From Saprospiraceae bacterium (lineage in GTDB: Bacteria > Bacteroidota > Bacteroidia > Chitinophagales > Saprospiraceae): a DNA stretch of 64,000 nt. This document shows positions 1 to 11,400 of the stretch, in pieces; position 1 is the stretch's first letter; each line of letters starts with the position of its first letter. The notes under the pieces are model-generated. The model did not search any database. It was not told the DNA's origin and saw only the letters and a list, made by a program, of their open reading frames with translations. The stretch covers positions 3,162,001 to 3,226,000 of the forward strand of contig JADJXD010000001.1 in assembly GCA_016715985.1 (NCBI GenBank). The letters run 5' to 3'. Both the position numbers and the translations under genes were made by a program.

Positions 1-2
1 GC

Positions 3-3000
3 CAGACAGTAATCAACTATACCGGTGCAGGGCTGACGCTCAAGAACAACCAATACTTAATAGGTCAGGGCGCTTCTTCCAGCATTGTTGCACTGACCAG
101 CATCACCTTGCCTTTTCATAGTCTTGCCTTGCCTGCCACAGGCGGTATCAACCCCGTTATTGCACACAACGCAACGGCTGTCACTTTAGCCTCCAACAAC
201 AAGTTGCACGGCTTCAATGTATCCAACAGCGGCGGTACAGGTATCTTTGGCAGCAGTGTGGGCAATCTCAGAATCCGGGACCTCAGTGTTGCCAACTCTG
301 CCGGTACGGCATTGAATATTGCCAGCGGCATATTGGACGTCATTATCAAAAAATTGGATGCCGCAGGTGCTACTACCGGATTCCGGATCAATTCCACCAC
401 AGGCAGCTTTTTGGTGGAAGGCACCAGTACGACTGACGGTACAGGCGGTTTGGTACAAAACATCACCCAGCGCGGGGCGGATATTCAGGACGCGATCAAT
501 ATCACGCTCAAAAACATGAATTTTACCAACGCCAACACAGCAGATGCCGGCGGAGCAGGGGTTTGCGATAATGAGGACAACAACCTCTCTTGTCATGGCG
601 CAATTTACCTGCGCAACATCACGACGATCGTCTTAAACAACCTCAATGTATTTAACACTAAAGAACAAGGATTGAACGGGAATAATATCAACGGCTTGAC
701 CCTTACAGACAGCCGGTTCAGCAATTGCGGCGACGAGCAATTTGAAGGCGCTTTGAAAATCCGGGAATTGCACGGCACTTGCTCCATTGACAATTGCGAA
801 TTTGACGATGCTGCCGGTGTAAATGTTGAAATCTTCAACATTACAGCGCCCAACCCGATGAATCTTTCTGTTACCAATTCTATTTTTCGCGACAATTTTG
901 ACAACCCCTTCGGCGAAAACGGCATCTTTATCAGAACCGAAAATACCGGAACCCACACCGTCAATATTGATGAGTGCGATTTCCTCCGCATCAGAGCGCA
1001 GGGGGTAAATATAGAGCCCCGGGCAGGTACCATGAATGTCAATGTTACCGACTGTTTATTTGACAAAGACACCAAAAAATTCATGGCAGGGGTTCATGTT
1101 ATCCCAACTGGAAGTGCTACTGCCAACATCAACCTCCTTCGAAATACACTGGACGTAGCCGGCGGCGTCGGTCTCATGGTAAGCGGCAGCGGCAACTCCG
1201 TATATCAGGCGCGGATCAATGATAATACCATTGTTGGCCCAGCCCTCTGCAGTGACTGCTTAACTGCCGGTGATATGGAAACGCCTACCTGCCTCTGCGG
1301 CGGGGATGGAATCATCGTATGGACCACCATCAACAGCAGCGGTAAAGCAGAAGTAGTCGGCAACGACATCTCGGGCCTAGATTATTCCGCATTCGGTATA
1401 TACGCCAGTTCCCGCAACATGGCAGACCTTACGCTGCTGATAGATAACAATGATATTACCTTAGCTAATGATGGCGCGTATGGGATTAACTTCCAGGCAG
1501 GTAATGCCGATGCATCAAATACGGCCACCATTTGTGCCAATGTTATTAACAATACGGTTACCTTCCTTGCAACGGGGGGGCCATGGGCAGGGCCTACGCG
1601 CGGGGTCTTCCGCATAAGATCCATCAATACAGGTTCTATTGCCAACATACAAGGTGTGGGAGCAACGCTGGCGGATATATGGGCAAACAACGGAAACATG
1701 CCTCCATCAACGGCTACGCCCAATGTAGTCCTGAGCAGTGTAGGTACAGGAGGTGTAATCAACCTCAACCAGAGCTGCCCGATGACGCTCACACACCCAA
1801 CTGCGTTGACTGCGCCTCAAAACGAGTTGGCTGTTGTACCAAACCAAACAAGCCTTGTGCCTATTCCGGCAACACCAGAGGGTACGGTTGCAGAAACGAT
1901 ATCAGAAGAAGAAAATCCTATACAGGCGGTGCCGATGATGGATGTGGTAACCGTAGGGCCGTTTACACTGCCTGCCACCAAGAGCATCACCATCAAGTTC
2001 CGGGCGATGGTCAATGAACCGTTCCCACAGGGCATATGTCAGGTCATCAATCAGGGAACGGTTTCCGGCGGTAATTTTAGTAATGTTTTAACGGACGATC
2101 CTGATGTAGAAGGTGCATCTAATCCTACAATTACAAATTTAAACATAACACCGAGTATTACAGTTTGTCCTCCAAGTTTGAACGTAAATCCAACAAATAA
2201 TAATTGTACTTCTACCCAATCTTTTAGTGCAACTGCTGTAGGTTGTCCAACGCCAACGATTACATATACCATCGGAGTGACACCGATATCATCCCCTTAT
2301 GATTTTCCCACAGGCACCACAACAGTTAATGTGACAGCCTCCAACGGTGTATTGCCAAACGCAACTTGTTCATTTACGGTTACTGTAGCTCCACCTCCAA
2401 CAGCCTTTATTGTAACGGGTGGTGGTTCAAGATGTGATGTTGATCCGGGTTTTGTAATAAACCTAAGTAATACTCAAACAGGTGTGAATTATTATTTATT
2501 CGAAGGTCTGGATATTGTAGGTGCTCCCATAGCCGGAACAGGGATGGCAATTAATTTTCCCGCACAATCGGACACCGGTAATTACTCTGTGGTGGGTATA
2601 GGTCCCGGCGGTTGTGCGACAACTATGACAGGCACTGCAGTCATACATGTAAGCATGACACCTGTTTCAAATGCCGGAACCAATCAATCTATTTGCGCAA
2701 CCGGTACAGCAACATTGGATGCTTCAGCTTCTAATGGAACCGGAGTTTGGAGTGTTGATAGTGGCCCATCCTTATCTTTGTCTCAATTCAGTAGTACATC
2801 AAGTCCAACAGCGATTTTCACACCGGCAAGTGGTTCAGGAATTTATATCTTAAGATGGACTGTGAGCAATAGTCCTTGTGCTGATGCAACTGACTTTGTA
2901 GAAATTGCAGTAAGTGCGCCACCTTCGGGCGATGCTGGTATGGATCAACACATTTGTTCAAACGAATCTGCTACACTTAATGCAACAACCACATTAGGAA

Positions 3001-4421
3001 CTGGAACATGGAGTGTATTATCAGGTCCATCAACAAGTTCATCACAATTTAGCAATACTTCAAATGGTAATTCTATTTTTACACCAAGTGCAGGACCAGG
3101 ATTTTATGTCTTAAATTGGGCAATATCAACCCCTGGTTGTAGCCAAATAACTTCTACAGTTACTATTAATGTTGACCCTAGTAATACAATTATTTTATCT
3201 TCGCCTACAGGCACAGATGTACAATCAGTTTGTATCAATACACCAATTATCAATATTACCTATGCAACAACCGGGGCTACCGGTGCAACTTTCAGCGGAC
3301 TTCCTGAAGGTGTATCAGGTAATTGGGTCGACAATGTAGTGACCATCAGTGGGTCCCCTACGACTACAGTTGGTTCCCCTTTTAATTACACGGTAAACTT
3401 ATCGGGTGGTTGTGGTAGCATATCAGCAACCGGAACCATTACTGTCAATCCAGATAATACAATCACACTGACTTCATTACCTTCCACTACCAACCAATCA
3501 GTGCTTATAAACACGGCGATCGCGAATATCTCATATAATATTACAGGTGCATCAGGGGCCACTTTCGACGGACTCCCATCCGGTGTAACGGGAAGCCTGG
3601 CTTCCAACGTAATAACCATCAGCGGGTCACCAAACACTATCGCAGGCTCTCCTTTTAATTATACAGTAATGCTTACAGGAGGTTGTGGAAATATCACAGC
3701 AACCGGAACGATTACAGTATTTGACTGCTCTGTAACATTAACTTCCGCTGCCGGAACCAACGCACAGATTCTATGTAACAATACACCTATATCTGATATA
3801 ACATATGCAACCACAGGAGCCACCGGTGCAAATATTACCGGTTTGCCGGATGGTGTATCAGGAAGTTGGTCAGCCAATGTAGTCACGATTAGTGGGACGC
3901 CATCAGAAGCCGGCAACTTCAATTATATGGTTTCACTGACCGGCGGAGGTTGTGACGCATTTAGTACTTCAGGTAACATTACCGTTAGTCCGATTCCGGA
4001 TGTGGAACAGCCTGCTAATCAGGTAGTTTGTAACGGTGCATCCACGGCAGCGGTAACTTTTACAGGTGCCGTGGGGGGTACAATATTTAACTGGACCAAT
4101 GATAACAATTCTATTGGCTTGGCAGCAAGTGGTACAGGGAATATTCCATCGTTTATTACCACGAATACTGGTACATCACCAGTAGTTGCAACAATAACGG
4201 TTACACCAACGATAAATTCTGGAGGCAACTTTGCACCAATTCCAGATGTATTATATTATAAATTTGACGGAACAGGATCTTCTGTTCCAAACATGGCAAG
4301 TTCTCCGCCTGTCGGAACATCTACAGCAAGTATTTTGAGGGAGGTATATCTCAAGGAGGTTCAGCAATTTGCAACGGTACACTTATCGGTTCCGGAAGTT
4401 CTGCATCTTCTGACTACTTAA
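3..4421 (+). CDS. Giant secreted beta-helix/Ig-like protein, 5' part (partial at left edge, ended by a frameshift)
   Basis: The reading frame is open from the first bases of the window, so the true start and signal peptide lie outside it. The first ~600 residues are Asn/Gly/Thr-rich with short repeating beta-strand patterns (for example NLRIRDLSVANSAGTALNI), typical of a right-handed parallel beta-helix (pectin-lyase-like) surface protein. Several Ig/PKD-like segments follow, with conserved Cys and motifs such as SVDSGPSLSLSQFSS and TFSGLPEGVSG. The frame stops at 4421 only because two extra G bases lie at 4337-4341 compared with the intact paralogue at 13338. Without them it would run on into the LamG and MopE region to 7876. 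DNA from 1 to about 2050 is clearly more GC-rich than the rest. No enzyme function can be assigned; a cell-surface or adhesive role is inferred. Confidence 0.8.
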   Translation, partial: QTVINYTGAGLTLKNNQYLIGQGASSSIVALTSITLPFHSLALPATGGINPVIAHNATAVTLASNNKLHGFNVSNSGGTGIFGSSVGNLRIRDLSVANSAGTALNIASGILDVIIKKLDAAGATTGFRINSTTGSFLVEGTSTTDGTGGLVQNITQRGADIQDAINITLKNMNFTNANTADAGGAGVCDNEDNNLSCHGAIYLRNITTIVLNNLNVFNTKEQGLNGNNINGLTLTDSRFSNCGDEQFEGALKIRELHGTCSIDNCEFDDAAGVNVEIFNITAPNPMNLSVTNSIFRDNFDNPFGENGIFIRTENTGTHTVNIDECDFLRIRAQGVNIEPRAGTMNVNVTDCLFDKDTKKFMAGVHVIPTGSATANINLLRNTLDVAGGVGLMVSGSGNSVYQARINDNTIVGPALCSDCLTAGDMETPTCLCGGDGIIVWTTINSSGKAEVVGNDISGLDYSAFGIYASSRNMADLTLLIDNNDITLANDGAYGINFQAGNADASNTATICANVINNTVTFLATGGPWAGPTRGVFRIRSINTGSIANIQGVGATLADIWANNGNMPPSTATPNVVLSSVGTGGVINLNQSCPMTLTHPTALTAPQNELAVVPNQTSLVPIPATPEGTVAETISEEENPIQAVPMMDVVTVGPFTLPATKSITIKFRAMVNEPFPQGICQVINQGTVSGGNFSNVLTDDPDVEGASNPTITNLNITPSITVCPPSLNVNPTNNNCTSTQSFSATAVGCPTPTITYTIGVTPISSPYDFPTGTTTVNVTASNGVLPNATCSFTVTVAPPPTAFIVTGGGSRCDVDPGFVINLSNTQTGVNYYLFEGLDIVGAPIAGTGMAINFPAQSDTGNYSVVGIGPGGCATTMTGTAVIHVSMTPVSNAGTNQSICATGTATLDASASNGTGVWSVDSGPSLSLSQFSSTSSPTAIFTPASGSGIYILRWTVSNSPCADATDFVEIAVSAPPSGDAGMDQHICSNESATLNATTTLGTGTWSVLSGPSTSSSQFSNTSNGNSIFTPSAGPGFYVLNWAISTPGCSQITSTVTINVDPSNTIILSSPTGTDVQSVCINTPIINITYATTGATGATFSGLPEGVSGNWVDNVVTISGSPTTTVGSPFNYTVNLSGGCGSISATGTITVNPDNTITLTSLPSTTNQSVLINTAIANISYNITGASGATFDGLPSGVTGSLASNVITISGSPNTIAGSPFNYTVMLTGGCGNITATGTITVFDCSVTLTSAAGTNAQILCNNTPISDITYATTGATGANITGLPDGVSGSWSANVVTISGTPSEAGNFNYMVSLTGGGCDAFSTSGNITVSPIPDVEQPANQVVCNGASTAAVTFTGAVGGTIFNWTNDNNSIGLAASGTGNIPSFITTNTGTSPVVATITVTPTINSGGNFAPIPDVLYYKFDGTGSSVPNMASSPPVGTSTASILREVYLKEVQQFATVHLSVPEVLHLLTT

Positions 4422-7400
4422 ATACAGGTTGGGCACCAAATTTAGGTACAGGTTCTTGGACTATATCTTTTAAATCTGAAAATATTATTCCATCTACTAC
4501 TTTGTTCTATATTTTTGGTGATGTTAATACAAATTCATTTCGTTGTTTTACCAATGGAGTTGCAGGTGCCAACAATTGGATCTTAAGAGGTGCAGGAATA
4601 ACTGATGTATATTTGAATGGTGGGGCTACAGTTGCACCACACACAAATACTTTTGTTTATGATGCCACACTAAATACCATTAAAGCTTATTTGGATGGAG
4701 TTTTAGTAAGTACAGTTTCACAGGGCTCACCGAATATTACTGGTGCGGGTCCGTTTAAGGTAATGGGCTATGCAAATAATGTAGGAGCACCACTAAATGG
4801 GCATTTAGATGAATATAGAATTTATAGTAGAGCATTAACTGAGAGCGAAATTTTAAATTTAAGCGGGTGTCCTTCGGTTAATTGTACCGGTTCCCCAATA
4901 ACTTATACATATACAGTTAACCCCACACCTGCAGGCTCAGCATCACCACAAACGATCTGCAGCGGTGGTACCAGCAGTGTGGACTTAAATTCCACGGTGT
5001 CCGGTACTGAATTTACGTGGACAGCAGCTATCCAGACTACACCTGCCGGAGGCACCCTCACAGGCTTCAGCAACTGTGCAGCAGCCTGCGGGACATCCAT
5101 CGCACAGACTTTGACCAATACAGGCACTTCAGCAGGTGTTATTCGATATACAGTAACGCCAAGCTATACCAATGCAGGAGAAACCTGTACAGGTACAGCA
5201 TTTACAGTAGATGTGACGGTTGATCCGGCACCTCCAATAGAAATTACAGTTACAGAATCTTATGGTGTTGCCAATAATGACGGTATTATTTGTAATGGAG
5301 CGAGTGCTACTTTGGCAGTAAGTGGAGGAGTGGGTTATGTGTGGAGCACAGGCGCTGTTACAAACGAAATAACAGTCAGTCCTACGACGACTACCACTTA
5401 TACGGTAACGGTCACTTATGCCAATAATTGTACTTCTACCGGGTCCATGACCATAATCGTTGAAGGTGTTCTATCCCGATACTACTACGATTTTGATGGG
5501 GATGGCTATGGTGTAACGGGTAATTTTCAGGATCGATGTGAACCATCGGGATTTTATTCGGCGCTCAGCAGTGGTGATTGCAACGACAACAATGACGACA
5601 TCAACCCCGGCGTAGCAGAAATCTGTGACGGCATCGACAACAATTGTAACAACGTCATTGACGAAGGCGTCAAGACTACCTTCTATCAGGATTTTGATGG
5701 TGACGGCTTTGGAAATTCTGCTGTCTTTGTCAGTGAGTGTACACAACCTTTAGGTTATGTTATTAATAATACAGACTGCGATGATACCGATGATACCGTC
5801 TATCCGGGAGCTCCTGAAGTCTGTGATGAAAAAGATAACAACTGCAACGGACAGATCGACGAAGGGGTACAGAATACGTACTATGCGGATGCAGATAATG
5901 ATGGATTTGGCGATCCGAATGTAACCATGCTGGCCTGTAGTGCACCTGCCGGTTATGTTTCTGACAATACGGATTGTGATGATAATGATGATACTGTCTA
6001 TCCCGGAGCACCGGATATCTGTGACGGTAAAGATAATAATTGTAACGGCGAAACAGATGAAAATAATGTCTGTTGTCCGACAGGGGGCATTCTGTATGTC
6101 AATGTGAATGCAACGGGACTGAACAATGGCTCATCCTGGGATGATGCCTTTACAGGGCTGAATAGCGCATTGGTCAGCACTTGTCCGGATATCACGCAGA
6201 TCTGGGTGGCTGCAGGTACATACAAACCGACAGCATATCCGCAAAGTTGCACCAACTGCAATTCAACACGTGATTATGCATTTTTGCTCAGAGAGGGCAT
6301 TAGTGTATATGGGGGATTTAATGGGACAGAGACATTGCTCGAAGAAAGAAATATTAATACCCATGTGACGATATTAAGCGGAGATATCGGTAATCAGAAT
6401 GATGCATCGGATAATGTATATCACGTTGCGATAGCAGCATTTGCAAATACAACTTCAACGGCCGGAATAGATGGATTTACGATTCGGGATGGGAATGCCA
6501 ATGGCGGAAATCTGCGAAACATCAATAATCAGGCAGTTTTCAGAAATGAAGGAGGAGCATTTTATGCGACAGGCGGTACAGTATCATTTTTAAACAATAC
6601 GGTCACTCAAAATAATGCTAATAACGGAGGGGGAATATTTATCCATAGTGGACAAAACAATATCTCTAATAACACAGTAGAATTAAATACTGCATCACAA
6701 GGAGCAGGATTATTTATCCATGGGGGAAATAACAAGCTGATCAATAACAAAGTAAGTACCAACGTCGCTTCTCTGGGTGGTGGGTATTACCTGCGTACCG
6801 GAATTAATAACATTATCAATAATACCATAGCGGGTAACAGCGCAGGTTTTCAGGGAGGGGGAATCTATAGTTCCGGTGGTTATGATACCTTGGTCAACAG
6901 TATTATCTGGGGTAATACCACGGGGATTTACGGTAATGTAGTCGTCTCTCATAGTATTGTACAACAGGGATATCTGCCTTGTACAGAATGTCCGGGTACA
7001 GATGGAGATGGAAATATTAATCCGCAGTTTGTGAGCAATACGGACTTTCATCTGAAAGACTGTTCTCCGGGAATAGATGCAGGGAAGGATAGTGCGAATA
7101 ATTCATTGTTGGACAGAGATTATCTTCCACGAAAGGTAGATGCAATCGGTGGCGGAAAATGGATAGATCTGGGAGCTTATGAGAATCAGAATATCATTTC
7201 AACGGGTACCAGATGGTATGTGAATGAATCTATCACATCTGCGGGTAACGGCTCCGGCTGGAGTTGTGCATTTAAAGATTTACAAACGGCATTGGACATA
7301 GCGGATCAGGGAGATGAAGTCTGGGTAGCTCAGGGTACCTACAGACCGACAGCATATCCGGAAGGCTGTTTTGGATGCGATACTGACAGGGACTTTACGT

Positions 7401-7876
7401 TCAGATTGAAAGATGGCTTTAATATATACGGTGGATTTGATGGGACAGAGACGATGTTGTCAGAAAGAGATCCGGGAGCCAATGAGACCATATTAAGCGG
7501 TGATATCGGCGTTATCGGTGATGACACGGACAATGTATATCACGTCGTCCTTGCAGTATTTATCAATAGTTCACCGACGACATTACTGGACGGATTTACC
7601 ATCACAGGAGGTAATGCCAATGGCATCGGAAGTATCGCGATCAATGATCAGGTGATATCCAGAAGTCAGGGTTCAGATATATATATGAACAAGGGCACCA
7701 ACTCATTGAAAAACAATAAAGTCATCAGCTCTACCACGATAGAGGGTCGGGGAGTTTACGGGAATGGTGGTGTGCATATCTTCAGAGATAATATCATCCC
7801 GGCCAACTCGAAAATAGAGGGTGGCGGTACTTATATTTTTGAAGGGAATAATGTGGTGATCGAAGGCGGGAATTGA
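4340..7876 (+). CDS. Giant secreted protein, 3' part after frameshift: LamG, PKD-like, three MopE repeats, two beta-helix units
   Basis: This continues the preceding gene in another frame: from about 4340 the translation matches the intact paralogue (GGISQGGSAICNG onward). The first usable start codon in this frame is a TTG at 4502, which has no sign of being a real gene start. Order of domains: a LamG/concanavalin-like segment ending at HLDEYRIYSRALTESEI; two PKD/Ig-like segments; three MopE-type repeats with DFDGDGYG, DCNDNND and CDGIDNNCNNVIDEG, an acidic Cys-paired motif family thought to bind metal; then two related pectin-lyase-fold units starting at LYVNVNATGLNNGSSW and WYVNESITSAGNGSGW. 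It ends with IFEGNNVVIEGGN and has no recognisable T9SS sorting domain. Whether the gene is dead, phase-variable or mis-assembled cannot be decided here. Confidence 0.75.
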   Translation, partial: GGISQGGSAICNGTLIGSGSSASSDYLNTGWAPNLGTGSWTISFKSENIIPSTTLFYIFGDVNTNSFRCFTNGVAGANNWILRGAGITDVYLNGGATVAPHTNTFVYDATLNTIKAYLDGVLVSTVSQGSPNITGAGPFKVMGYANNVGAPLNGHLDEYRIYSRALTESEILNLSGCPSVNCTGSPITYTYTVNPTPAGSASPQTICSGGTSSVDLNSTVSGTEFTWTAAIQTTPAGGTLTGFSNCAAACGTSIAQTLTNTGTSAGVIRYTVTPSYTNAGETCTGTAFTVDVTVDPAPPIEITVTESYGVANNDGIICNGASATLAVSGGVGYVWSTGAVTNEITVSPTTTTTYTVTVTYANNCTSTGSMTIIVEGVLSRYYYDFDGDGYGVTGNFQDRCEPSGFYSALSSGDCNDNNDDINPGVAEICDGIDNNCNNVIDEGVKTTFYQDFDGDGFGNSAVFVSECTQPLGYVINNTDCDDTDDTVYPGAPEVCDEKDNNCNGQIDEGVQNTYYADADNDGFGDPNVTMLACSAPAGYVSDNTDCDDNDDTVYPGAPDICDGKDNNCNGETDENNVCCPTGGILYVNVNATGLNNGSSWDDAFTGLNSALVSTCPDITQIWVAAGTYKPTAYPQSCTNCNSTRDYAFLLREGISVYGGFNGTETLLEERNINTHVTILSGDIGNQNDASDNVYHVAIAAFANTTSTAGIDGFTIRDGNANGGNLRNINNQAVFRNEGGAFYATGGTVSFLNNTVTQNNANNGGGIFIHSGQNNISNNTVELNTASQGAGLFIHGGNNKLINNKVSTNVASLGGGYYLRTGINNIINNTIAGNSAGFQGGGIYSSGGYDTLVNSIIWGNTTGIYGNVVVSHSIVQQGYLPCTECPGTDGDGNINPQFVSNTDFHLKDCSPGIDAGKDSANNSLLDRDYLPRKVDAIGGGKWIDLGAYENQNIISTGTRWYVNESITSAGNGSGWSCAFKDLQTALDIADQGDEVWVAQGTYRPTAYPEGCFGCDTDRDFTFRLKDGFNIYGGFDGTETMLSERDPGANETILSGDIGVIGDDTDNVYHVVLAVFINSSPTTLLDGFTITGGNANGIGSIAINDQVISRSQGSDIYMNKGTNSLKNNKVISSTTIEGRGVYGNGGVHIFRDNIIPANSKIEGGGTYIFEGNNVVIEGGN
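5470..7876 (+). repeat. MopE/beta-helix module, copy 1
   Basis: About 2.4 kb module of three MopE repeats plus two beta-helix units, repeated at 14474-16877 and 33508-35912. Copy 1 is closest to copy 3 in the beta-helix part: around 6640-6780 it shares IHSGQNNISNNTVELN with copy 3, where copy 2 reads IQSGQNDISNNTVALN. Confidence 0.9.
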
Positions 7877-8474
7877 AATAGAGCATTGTATAAAGATACC
7901 TTTTTGCTGGCAGGATTTTACGATAACGGATTATTAAAGAAAATTATCAAAAATAGAAAACAACCGTATTTATACGTGATTTTAAAATGCGTAGAAATAC
8001 GGTAACCCAGCATTTTTTTTTTAGATAATTTTGACAAATTTTATTTGCTTAATATTTTAGTCCTTTATCCTGATTTACCATTAATACAGATGAAATTATT
8101 TTTGTGTTTATATTGGTTTGACTGGATGTATCAGGTAATTATTGATTTAATAGCAAAAAAATGATTTGTCCAGAATATTAGATTCAGCTAATTCCGGATA
8201 TTAGATTTTAGTCCATTTTTTACATCATGTAGAAAAATTGGCCTTTTTTCAAGTAACAAATTTGTGTGAATTTATGCAATCAGGCAGCTATATAAATAAA
8301 GCACCCGAAAAATTCATTGCAAAAAATGGTCATTAAGTACTTTGTGAGTCTGATGAAAGGAGAAGTAAACATTTGGAATATCAAGTAAAAATAAAAAAAC
8401 TTAGTTAATAGATAGTATTATTTAAATTTTTCAAGTTTTTTAATCTTTAGTAAAGTTCTTTAAAATCAACAAAT
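7877..8474. other. Intergenic region between the two giant paralogues
   Basis: About 600 bases of AT-rich sequence without a credible gene. It holds the hairpin terminator at 7964-8022. A TAnnTTTG-like box (TATTTTTG, 8097-8104) lies ~370 bases before the next gene and is not convincing alone. The 15-mer at 8253-8267 (GTAACAAATTTGTGT) recurs exactly in the LytTR-gene promoter at 23465-23479. I see nothing else. Confidence 0.6.
7964..8022 (+). terminator. Probable hairpin terminator after giant gene 1
   Basis: Arms CCGTATTTATACG (7964-7976) and CGTAGAAATACGG (7990-8002) pair at 12 of 13 positions. A run of ten T follows at 8013-8022, about ten bases after the stem, which is a little far for a classical intrinsic terminator. 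Confidence 0.6.
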
Positions 8475-11400
8475 ATGCGAAACTTTTTAACTACCATTCT
8501 GCTTGTTTTTTTTGCAGCAACAGTTAGCAAAGCACAGACCACTTTAACTTCCGGTGATGTAGGAGTTATTTACCATTTTGGAAGAACTACAGCTGGTGGA
8601 TCTCTGGGATGTAGGATTGGACTGGTTTTATTAGTAGATATTACCGCAAATACGGTATTTAAGGTCACTGAGAATGGTTCCAATGGCACAGCTTTGGATA
8701 CAGATGAAGGTATTATTACCATAACAGCTACAACAGCACACTCCGCGGGTAAAGTCATAAATATAACAATATCGACTAATGCAACGGCTTCTACAATAAC
8801 GTCATCGACTGGTGGCTTTACCTATGTAATCTCAGGACCTAACACTCCACCCTATACTTTATCTACAAGTGGTGACCAAACTATTGTTTATACCGGTCCG
8901 GAGTCAAATCCAACTTTTATTTACAGTGCTCATTTCAACGGAACAAGTTGGAGTACATGCATAGAGAATGGTCCAATTGGGGGCCCTCCTCCCGGACTTT
9001 GCGGAGGTCAGCATTCTGTCATGCCTTCAACAGGAGTAACTTTTGCATTTGGCCCTTTAGCTACCGAAGAATATGACGTTAATTGGTACAGCGGTCCACT
9101 TCCATTTCTAAATCGTGCAGATGCATTGACTAAGCTAACAAACATATCTAATTGGTCAGGAAATGATAATGATCCACCAACGACTGCTGAAACTGCGGTC
9201 AATGCTTTGGAGACTTTAGGAAATCTGTTTACACCTCCATGCTCGAATCCTACTGTACCAACAGTTACAGCATCCCCAAACCCTATTTGTACTGCTGGTA
9301 ACTCTACCCTTACTATTACGGGTACTTTAAATAATGCCACAGAATGGAGAATATATACAGGCTCTTGTGGTGGCACCTTCTTGGGCAGTACTACCGGTAC
9401 CACCTTTATAGTCTCTCCCGGAGCGAATACAACTTACTTTGTGAGAGGGGAGGGCGGATGCGTGACTCCCGGATCATGTGGGTCTGCAACAGTTAATGTT
9501 ACGACTTTACCTTCAGCTACCATATCTTATGCAGGCTCACCTTTTTGTTCTACAGTTACAAGTGGAACAGTGACGCAGACAGGTACTTCCGGTGGGACTT
9601 ATTCATCCACCGCTGGTTTAAGTATCAATGCGGTTACAGGAGAAATTAATCCGAGTACAAGTACAGCAGGAACATACACAGTGACCTATAGTATAGCTGC
9701 ATCAGGTGGTTGCCCAACAGTGATGGCCACTACTTCAGTGACGATTAATACTTCGCCTTCTGCTACGATAACATATGCGGGTTCACCTTTCTGTTCTACC
9801 GTTACAAGCGGAGCAGTGACACAGACAGGTACTTCCGGTGGCACTTATTCTTCCACCCCCGGTTTGAGCATTAATATTTCCACGGGTGAAATCAATCCGA
9901 GTACAAGCACAGCAGGGACTTATACAGTGACTTATACAATCGCTGCATCACCACCCTGTCCGATGGTAATTGCCACTGCTTCTGTAACGATTTCTACCTT
10001 ACCTGCGGCAACCATCGCATACGCAGGCTCACCTTTCTGTTCTACAGTTACAAGTGGAGCAGTGACACAGACAGGTACTTCCGGTGGGACTTATTCATCC
10101 ACCGCTGGTTTAAGTATCAATGCGGTTACAGGTGAAATTAATCCGGGTACAAGCACAGCAGGCACATATACGGTGACCTATAGTATAGCTGCATCAGGTG
10201 GTTGCCCTGAGGTAACGGCCACTACCTCAGTGACAATTAATACTTCGCCTTCTGCTACGATAACATATGCGGGCTCACCTTTCTGTTCTACCGTTACAAG
10301 CGGAGCAGTGACACAGACAGGTACTTCCGGTGGCACTTATTCTTCCACCCCCGGTTTGAGCATTAATATTTCCACGGGTGAAATCAATCCGAGTACAAGC
10401 ACAGCAGGGACATATACAGTAACCTATACTATAGCTGCTTCAGCAGGCTGCCCGATAGTAACAGCCACTACTTCAGTGACGGTTACCGCACTACCTACCG
10501 CTACTATATCTTATGCAGGCTCACCTTTCTGTTCTACAGTTACAAGTGGAGCAGTGACACAGACAGGTACTTCCGGTGGGACTTATTCATCCACCGCTGG
10601 TTTAAGTATCAATGCGGTTACAGGTGAAATTAATCCGGGTACAAGCACAGCAGGCACATATACGGTGACCTATAGTATAGCTGCATCAGGTGGCTGCCCA
10701 GAGGTAACGACCACTACCTCAGTGACGATTAATACTTCGCCTGCCGCTACGATAACATATGCGGGCTCACCTTTCTGTTCTACCGTTACAAGCGGAGCAG
10801 TGACACAGACAGGTACTTCCGGTGGCACTTATTCTTCCACCCCCGGTTTGAGCATTAATATTTCCACGGGTGAAATCAATCCGAGTACAAGCACAGCAGG
10901 GACTTATACAGTGACCTATACTATAGCTGCTTCAGCAGGCTGCCCGATAGTAACAGCCACTACTTCATTGACGGTTACCGAACTACCTGCAGTTAGTATT
11001 TCGTATGCAGGAACACCTTATTGTTCTACAGTTACGAGTGGAACAGTGACACAGACAGGTACTTCCGGTGGGACTTATTCATCCACCGCTGGTTTAAGTA
11101 TCAATGCGGTTACAGGTGAAATTAATCCGGGTACAAGCACATCAGGCACATATACGGTGACCTATAGTATAGCTGCATCAGGTGGTTGCCCAACAGTGAT
11201 GGCCACTACTTCAGTGACGGTTAATACTTCGCCTTCTGCTACGATAACATATGCGGGCTCACCTTTCTGTTCTACCGTTTCAAGCGGAGCAGTGACACAG
11301 ACAGGTACTTCCGGTGGCACTTATTCTTCCATCCCCGGTTTGAGCATTAATATTTCCACGGGTGAAATCAATCCGAGTACAAGCACAGCAGGGACATATA

